Positions 14,662 through 19,695 of a stretch of DNA of 19,695 nucleotides are shown piece by piece; within the stretch, counting starts at the first letter, position 1, and every line of letters begins with the position of its first letter. The stretch is from a bacterium UBA7470. GTDB lineage: Bacteria; Pseudomonadota; Gammaproteobacteria; Burkholderiales; Burkholderiaceae_C. The notes beneath the pieces are model-generated. The model had not been told where the DNA came from. It saw only the letters and a program-made list of their open reading frames with translations, and did not search any database. The position numbers and the translations under genes are program-made. Where the stretch lies: positions 3,696 through 23,390 of the forward strand of contig DLPA01000087.1 in assembly GCA_002479815.1 (NCBI GenBank), written 5' to 3'.

Positions 14662-16833
14662 TTGAAAGCTTCTGTGAACAAAGCGTCGCCACCAGCCACC
14701 GCCTCAAGCCACCCAAGCGCCTTACAAGAGTGCCTTGATGAAGCTCTGTTAGACGGCCCTCGTCTGATCCAACAATGGCTACAGACAATGGCGAGCGCGC
14801 TTTTACAACGACAAAAAGCGAGTACACCGAAAGAAATGCCCATTTGGCGGCAAGCCCATGAAACGTTGCAAATGGCGCGAGCCGCCATTCAAAGCATTTG
14901 GGTGAGGCGTTGGCACGAATCGATGCGCCATGCTGTGCAACACGCCGGCGCGCCACACGGCGCCCAGACAGCGTCCTTGCGGTTTGAGGCCTTAGAGTTG
15001 ATGAATCAAGAGCAGGTTCATGCTGCTGTCGAAGCAGCCCGATTTGAGCAACGTGTGCTGCTTCGTACCACGTCTGCATTCGAGTCTTGGCTCAGCCGCC
15101 TCAATCACATTGCACCACAAACCGACCATCAAACGCTGACGACATCCCCCCTACGTCCTGAGATCAGCGTGCAAGCCCTCCTACACACGCTAGAAAAGGT
15201 GTGTCCAGACGACCATATCAGACTGTGTTGGCTGCAAACGGGAAGTGCTGCTTGGGCGGCGCTCTTGACCTCGCTTTATGAATTGCTGGATCGCGTCTTG
15301 GATCATCACGGCCCGTTGCTCACTGAGGACTTTCAAACCCTGCCCCCTGCCAGCCAGCACCACCAACCATCAGCCCCAGTTGACACCGAAATTACCCTCA
15401 GCGAGCTGCATCAGTTGCTGGTCAGCGACTGGAGCAAGCAAAGCGCTGCCCCCAGCACCCTCGCGCTGGCGCTGGGCGATCAAAGCACAGACACGCCTCA
15501 ACAAGCGTGGCAAGAAACCACGATTGGCGAAGCGCCTGCAGAAGAACCTGCCGACAGACGCAGAAAATCTCGTGAACGCACCGCCACGGACACTGGAACG
15601 GCACCGCTGACAGATTTGGCAGAGGAAGTCGTGGGTCTGATGCTGGACAGCATGACCAACGATCCGCGCTTACTTGCCCCCGTCATCGAAGTGTTGCAAC
15701 AACTGCGCCCCGCGTTGCTGCAAGCCGCACGCGAAGAGCCTCGTTTTTTTTCAGACAGAAACAATCCAGCGCGACAGCTGTTGGACGAATTCACCCTGCA
15801 CAGTTTGGCCTATACCAAAACCAGCAGCTCCGACTTTCAGGCGTTCCTGCAACAGCTGACCAACACCTTGAGCGTCCTCAACTCGGCCAAAGACTTAAGC
15901 GCCAGCGCGCGTTTTACACAAGCCCTCAGAATGTTTCTGGGCTCGATCGCTTCAATGAAAAAAGCGGCCAGCACCCAAGAGCAATCAACCATGGTGGCGA
16001 GCTTGTTGAAAGCAGAACAGCGGTATTTGTTGACCGAGCAAGTGCGACAACACATTGCCATGCGCACAGACATCAAAACCACCACCCCTGAGTTGCTGGC
16101 TTTCCTCTATGGACCTTGGGCACAAGTGATTGCCGAAACGCGCTTGTCGGCTCAAACAGGCCACGCCGCAGACAAGGCAGCAGAAGATCGCTGCATCAAA
16201 CTGATCTCGGATTTGATTTGGAGCTGCAACCCCGTGGTCGCCTCCAGAGACATCGCTCGGCTTGTCAAAACCATTCCCTTGCTGCTGCGGCAACTGAAAG
16301 ACGGGCTACAACGCATTCACTTTTCGACAGAGGAAACCCATCGGCTGCTGCTGCACGTGATGGGGCAGCACGACAAAGCCATGAAGAATCCCAGTGGTTC
16401 ACAAACGTCTTTGCCAACGGCGTCAGCCGCCTACAGGCCAGCGGCTGAAGTCCCACAAAACGACTGGCAGTCCACCATTCCATTGGTCCATTTGGATCAC
16501 GAATTTGCACCAACTGAGTTCAACGCAGCGTCCTCTTATCGGACGGAAACACCGCACAGAGGAACGCTGCCTGCATTGACATTGGGCGCGTGGGTAGAGA
16601 TGAACCACCCGCCAGGTCATTTACAACGAGCAGAGTTGATTTGGATCAGTCCACACGGCACGATGTACCTGTTCAAAAACGGAGAGGGTCAAAGCACGTC
16701 GCTTTCTAAATCCATGTGCGAACATTTGTTTCAACAGCAACGCTTGCGTGTGATTGCCATGAACAGCATGGTGGACGATGCACTTGATACGGTGATGGCC
16801 AAAGCGGTTCGTAACAGCGCAATTTGGCCTTGA
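14662..16833 (+). CDS. DUF1631 family protein, first tandem copy
   Basis: Large, probably cytoplasmic protein of about 723 residues and unknown function. It has no signal peptide or membrane segment. It is mostly helical: an N-terminal block beginning LQECLDEALLDGPRLIQQWLQ; a short LSELHQLLVSD motif after a polar linker; a core block LAEEVVGLMLDSMTNDPRLLAPVIEVLQQLRPALL, then DRNNPARQLLDEFTLHSLAY; a third block VASLLKAEQRYLLTEQV, then GPWAQVIAETRLS and DLIWSCNPVVASRDIARL. The C-terminal part (about 638-723) starts LTLGAWVEM and looks like a small beta-rich domain (RAELIWISPHGTMYLF). The first start in frame is a TTG at 14662 without a clear Shine-Dalgarno; a GTG at 14674 is an alternative. Family members occur across Burkholderiales and Pseudomonas and are sometimes labelled thymidine phosphorylase without basis. 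The next gene is a full-length paralogue. Confidence 0.75.
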   Translation: MKASVNKASPPATASSHPSALQECLDEALLDGPRLIQQWLQTMASALLQRQKASTPKEMPIWRQAHETLQMARAAIQSIWVRRWHESMRHAVQHAGAPHGAQTASLRFEALELMNQEQVHAAVEAARFEQRVLLRTTSAFESWLSRLNHIAPQTDHQTLTTSPLRPEISVQALLHTLEKVCPDDHIRLCWLQTGSAAWAALLTSLYELLDRVLDHHGPLLTEDFQTLPPASQHHQPSAPVDTEITLSELHQLLVSDWSKQSAAPSTLALALGDQSTDTPQQAWQETTIGEAPAEEPADRRRKSRERTATDTGTAPLTDLAEEVVGLMLDSMTNDPRLLAPVIEVLQQLRPALLQAAREEPRFFSDRNNPARQLLDEFTLHSLAYTKTSSSDFQAFLQQLTNTLSVLNSAKDLSASARFTQALRMFLGSIASMKKAASTQEQSTMVASLLKAEQRYLLTEQVRQHIAMRTDIKTTTPELLAFLYGPWAQVIAETRLSAQTGHAADKAAEDRCIKLISDLIWSCNPVVASRDIARLVKTIPLLLRQLKDGLQRIHFSTEETHRLLLHVMGQHDKAMKNPSGSQTSLPTASAAYRPAAEVPQNDWQSTIPLVHLDHEFAPTEFNAASSYRTETPHRGTLPALTLGAWVEMNHPPGHLQRAELIWISPHGTMYLFKNGEGQSTSLSKSMCEHLFQQQRLRVIAMNSMVDDALDTVMAKAVRNSAIWP

Positions 16834-16922
16834 TTGCATAACGATTATGGCTATCATCGCCAGATCACTGCCTCGATTTCATCCATCCACTTCAACTTCA
16901 CCGACAAGCAGGTTTTCTTCTC

Positions 16923-19472
16923 ATGGAGTCAACACAAGCCACGGCGCACGCCCACCCCAATACCGTCGCTCTACAAGCCTGCCTGCGCGAAGCGATTGCT
17001 GAAGGACCTCGTCTTTTCAAGCAATGGCTCAACGGCCTGGGTGAAGAACTGCACGCAAAAGAAAAAAGTGTCAGCAGTTTTCGGGAAAGAACCGAACTCA
17101 TCAACAGTCAAAACCAAATTTCTCGACTGCGGCCTGAACTGGAAAAAAAATGGGCGGTGTGCTGGGAAAAAGCCATCGAAAACGGCTTGAAAGGACAACA
17201 AACGCCCAGCCAGACGCGTCGCTCTTTGTCCCAAATTCGTTTCGAAGAACTGGAGTTGATGGGCGATGACCAAATACAGGCCACCGTTGAAATTGCGCGC
17301 ATTCAACAAGCCGTTCAAATCATTGCAGACCAGGCACTGAACGACCTCACCGCACGCCTGAGTCGTGCGCAAGGCTCCAGCGTTGTCAAGGCCAGTCAAA
17401 ACCCTTTAAGCCCTGAAGTGGTGGTGCAAGCCTTGACGCAAACCTTGGATACGGTCTGCCCTGATAAAGCCACCAGAACGCTATGGCTGCAACACGGCTC
17501 TAAGCTGATGGGACAAGAGTTGACAGAGCTTTATCTGCATTTGTCGCGCTTGTTAGACGAGCAGGGGGTCACACCAGCGCAATACGGTGCCGTGCAAACT
17601 GCCGGTGGTGGCTCATTCAGTGGCGGTCCCGGCCTTCGCCCTGTGGCACCTGGTGGCGCAGTCGCTGTGCCGGTGCCAGGTGCGGCTCCAGTAGGCTATG
17701 CTGGATCGCCAAGCGGCAACGACGCTTGGGGTGGCACAGGGCATGGAATGCTGCCCCAGCACTACGGTGGACTTCGCGCAGCAACGCCAGTGGCACCGTC
17801 TTTGCCCGTTGGCAGCTTGCCCCCCTCCTCATTGCTGACGCTGAATCACCTGCACCAACTTTTGGTCTCAGAAAACGCCATCGCCCTGCTCAACTCGCAA
17901 GGTGAAACAGGGCAGGCAGAACTGAACATTCAAGGCGTAGAGGGAAATGTCAATGATGCGGTCCCTCTTCCCACGTTGATCATCACCGACCCCAATGCGC
18001 TGGCTGCACACCCCACAGACGGGACGGCCCGCCCGACGTACCACGGCAATGAGCGGCGCAAAAGACCTCGTGGGGTGCAAGCCCTTGACGGCGATGCCTT
18101 GGGGCAACTCTCCCTACGAGAATTGGCCGAAGAAGTGGTGGGATTGATGCTCGACGGCATTGCACAAGACGAACGCCTCCTCGCCCCCATCAGCAGCACC
18201 CTCAAAAGTCTGCGTCCGGCGTTACTGAAAGTCGCCAGTCAAAATCCTCGCTTCTTTGCCGACCGCGCCAATCCTGCGCGGCGCTTGTTGGACGAGTTGA
18301 CACAGCGCAGTCTTGCCTACTCCAGCACGGACAGCGACGGGTTTGATTTTTTCATCCACCGTTTGCAAGAAGCGGTTCACTCTCTCAGCGGTGACGAGTT
18401 GGACACCAACCAGCTGGCGCTGAATTTTGAAAAAGCCTTGTACATCTTAGACAGCCCAGCCGATACAGTGCCCCAAGCCTTAGAGGCGCAAGAGGCTGAA
18501 CAAGACAAAGCCGTGGCGTCTCTCTTGAAAGCAGAGCAGCGTTATTTGATTGCTGAAAAAATCGCCCAAAAAATACAAGCGAGAAACGACTTTGGCCTGG
18601 TACCACACGACATACAGCAATTCATCACGGGCCCTTGGTCACAAGTGATCGCGCTGGCTCAAATGCAGCCCTCGCCAGACAGCAAGCAAGAAGACGGCAG
18701 GACCGCAGCACAAGCGTATCTGGACCTCACGTCTGATCTCTTATGGAGTTGCCACCCTGAATTGGCCAGTCGTAACCGCGCCAGACTTGCGCGCGTCATC
18801 CCGGGGCTGCTGCGAAAATTGCGCCAAGGCCTTGCCAGCATCGGCTATCCCCAAGAACAATCGGCGCCCTTTTTTAATGTCTTGATGCGTTCGCATGAAG
18901 CAGCCTTGCGCGCCAGCACGAACGCCAACAGCAACGATGGTGAAGCGACAGCCCCATCGTCCCCCACCCCATCGGCCAGGGCACCCCTCCCCGCCGAAGC
19001 CCCAACCGCAAGCGCTGGCGACGAATACGACAGCACGCCAGCCCCAGGGCCGTGGCTGAGTCCCACTGAAGTCGCAGATGCACGGATGTTGGACGTTGCA
19101 GACTCGCAACCCGACTTTGCCCAAACCGAGCCGATGGAGTATTCCTCATACGGCGCTGCGTGGGCCGCAGCAGAAGCGCCTGTGGCAGATATGCTGCCCA
19201 AGGACGATTTTTTGGATTTGAGTCTGGGGGCTTGGATCGAGTTGGAGCAAGTCGCAGGCGAGCGTCAGCGTGCACGCTTGAAGTGGGCCAGCCCGCACGG
19301 CAATATGTATTTGTTCATCCGCACCGATGGCAAATCCATCTCCATGACACGGCGAATGTATCAATCGCTCGTAACCCAACAACGCCTACGCCTGGTGGCA
19401 GACCAAAGCGTGGTCGATGACGCATTGGACGGCGTGATGGCCATGGCCGTTCGCAACAGCACCAAAAACTGA
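16923..19472 (+). CDS. DUF1631 family protein, second tandem copy
   Basis: Protein of 849 residues, collinear with the preceding gene over its whole length. Matching blocks include LQACLREAIAEGPRLFKQWL, LTLNHLHQLLVSE, LAEEVVGLMLDGIAQDERLLAPI, DRANPARRLLDELTQRSLAY, VASLLKAEQRYLIAEKI, GPWSQVIALAQM, DLLWSCHPELASRNRARL and, at the C-terminus, LSLGAWIELEQVAGERQRARLKWASPHGNMYLF. It is longer mainly because of two low-complexity linkers: a Gly/Pro/Ala/Val-rich one (about residues 220-300) and an Ala/Pro/Ser/Thr-rich one before the C-terminal domain (about 660-760). The ATG at 16923 has only a weak AGG upstream. The gap from the first copy is 89 bp. The basic C-terminal domain could be a PilZ- or SH3-like barrel that binds a ligand, but no clear c-di-GMP motif (RxxxR plus D/NxSxxG) is seen. 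Function unknown. Confidence 0.78.
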   Translation: MESTQATAHAHPNTVALQACLREAIAEGPRLFKQWLNGLGEELHAKEKSVSSFRERTELINSQNQISRLRPELEKKWAVCWEKAIENGLKGQQTPSQTRRSLSQIRFEELELMGDDQIQATVEIARIQQAVQIIADQALNDLTARLSRAQGSSVVKASQNPLSPEVVVQALTQTLDTVCPDKATRTLWLQHGSKLMGQELTELYLHLSRLLDEQGVTPAQYGAVQTAGGGSFSGGPGLRPVAPGGAVAVPVPGAAPVGYAGSPSGNDAWGGTGHGMLPQHYGGLRAATPVAPSLPVGSLPPSSLLTLNHLHQLLVSENAIALLNSQGETGQAELNIQGVEGNVNDAVPLPTLIITDPNALAAHPTDGTARPTYHGNERRKRPRGVQALDGDALGQLSLRELAEEVVGLMLDGIAQDERLLAPISSTLKSLRPALLKVASQNPRFFADRANPARRLLDELTQRSLAYSSTDSDGFDFFIHRLQEAVHSLSGDELDTNQLALNFEKALYILDSPADTVPQALEAQEAEQDKAVASLLKAEQRYLIAEKIAQKIQARNDFGLVPHDIQQFITGPWSQVIALAQMQPSPDSKQEDGRTAAQAYLDLTSDLLWSCHPELASRNRARLARVIPGLLRKLRQGLASIGYPQEQSAPFFNVLMRSHEAALRASTNANSNDGEATAPSSPTPSARAPLPAEAPTASAGDEYDSTPAPGPWLSPTEVADARMLDVADSQPDFAQTEPMEYSSYGAAWAAAEAPVADMLPKDDFLDLSLGAWIELEQVAGERQRARLKWASPHGNMYLFIRTDGKSISMTRRMYQSLVTQQRLRLVADQSVVDDALDGVMAMAVRNSTKN

Positions 19473-19495
19473 ATCTCAACCCATCTACAACCATA

Positions 19496-19695
19496 GCAAA
19501 AAAAGTGAGCTGCTCACGCAACTAAACAGCACGCTTCAGCCGTTTTCATACTTATAAATTAGCAAAAAAATCTAAAAAAATGGTGCCGATTGGTCATGTG
19601 GACGTCTGGTGCACCGATTTTTCTTCACCAGCAGACGTTTTTTGATAAATTTTAGCGATTTTTTATATATCAAATCAGCTGAAATACAAGAATTA
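19496..19695. mobile_element. MITE-like element, copy 2 (right end outside window)
   Basis: It starts 23 bp after the stop codon of the second DUF1631 gene. The first 25 bases (19496-19520) match the right terminal repeat of the element at 4569-4794 at 24 of 25 positions (GC instead of GT at the start). The bases before it are TA (19494-19495), as in copy 1. The internal A7-TCT-A7 motif at 19564-19580 has its TCT 75 bases from the end, exactly as in copy 1. The bases between are only about half identical, so the copies are old or belong to different subfamilies. Beyond the motif I see no similarity to copy 1. No right terminal repeat appears before the window ends, so this copy may be longer or may be part of a larger element. 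Confidence 0.55.
19602..19643 (+). terminator. Hairpin followed by six T inside the second element
   Basis: ACGTCTGGTG (19602-19611) pairs with CACCAGCAGACGT (19626-19638) with a 3-base bulge, and T6 follows at 19638-19643. This has the form of an intrinsic terminator for plus-strand transcripts leaving the DUF1631 genes, about 170 bp after the last stop codon. Activity is inferred from the structure. Confidence 0.5.

Noticed and set aside
14662..16833. Thymidine phosphorylase, a label sometimes attached to DUF1631 proteins
   Set aside because: I see no nucleoside phosphorylase motifs; the label appears to be a propagated annotation.
16560..16833. PilZ c-di-GMP receptor domain at the C-terminus of the DUF1631 proteins
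   Set aside because: The region looks beta-rich, but the RxxxR and D/NxSxxG residues of PilZ are not clearly present in either copy.

Overview
The window looks like the chromosome of a Burkholderiales betaproteobacterium, probably Comamonadaceae or a close relative. The grounds are moderately high GC coding sequence, a urea ABC transporter next to ureD, an orphan Bug/TTT-type periplasmic receptor, a PQQ quinoprotein accessory cluster, a stand-alone Anbu protease and DUF1631 proteins. This is inferred from gene content; there is no rRNA in the window. I found no tRNA, rRNA, CRISPR array, prophage or transposase gene.

Layout. (1) 1-1337, plus strand: the 3' part of urtD and all of urtE, the two ATPases of the urea importer. 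(2) 1359-3301, minus strand: ureD, which faces urtE, preceded by an orphan Bug/TTT receptor, with a perfect 13-bp stem-loop between them. (3) 3461-8813: a quinoprotein (PQQ) relay module of a metallo-beta-lactamase-fold protein, a sigma-54 activator of AcoR type (minus strand), a PedF-like cytochrome c-550 and a quinoprotein-associated substrate-binding protein. The regulator and the cytochrome are divergent. Between them are a near-consensus -24/-12 sigma-54 promoter and a perfect inverted repeat about 120 bp upstream of the expected start of transcription. No quinoprotein dehydrogenase gene is visible. (4) 8845-12106, minus strand: rhlE, a PaaI-type thioesterase and Anbu, closely spaced in one direction and probably one operon. 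(5) 12376-19472, plus strand: ettA, a DUF1415 gene 3 bp downstream, then two full-length paralogous DUF1631 proteins in tandem.

Non-coding structure. The 387-bp gap between the metallohydrolase and the sigma-54 regulator holds a GC-rich REP-like inverted doublet followed by a 226-bp AT-rich element with 25-bp terminal inverted repeats and TA at both edges, which looks like a MITE. The last 200 bases of the window begin with the same terminal repeat, and an internal A-tract motif lies at exactly the same distance from it, so this is a second, divergent member of the family that runs off the window. The terminal repeat carries a hairpin followed by seven T on the outward strand, so these elements may act as mobile transcription terminators.

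No clearly new multi-gene system is evident. The parts that deserve a second look are the undescribed repeat family, the sigma-54-controlled relay module without its dehydrogenase, the tandem DUF1631 pair and the solitary Anbu.
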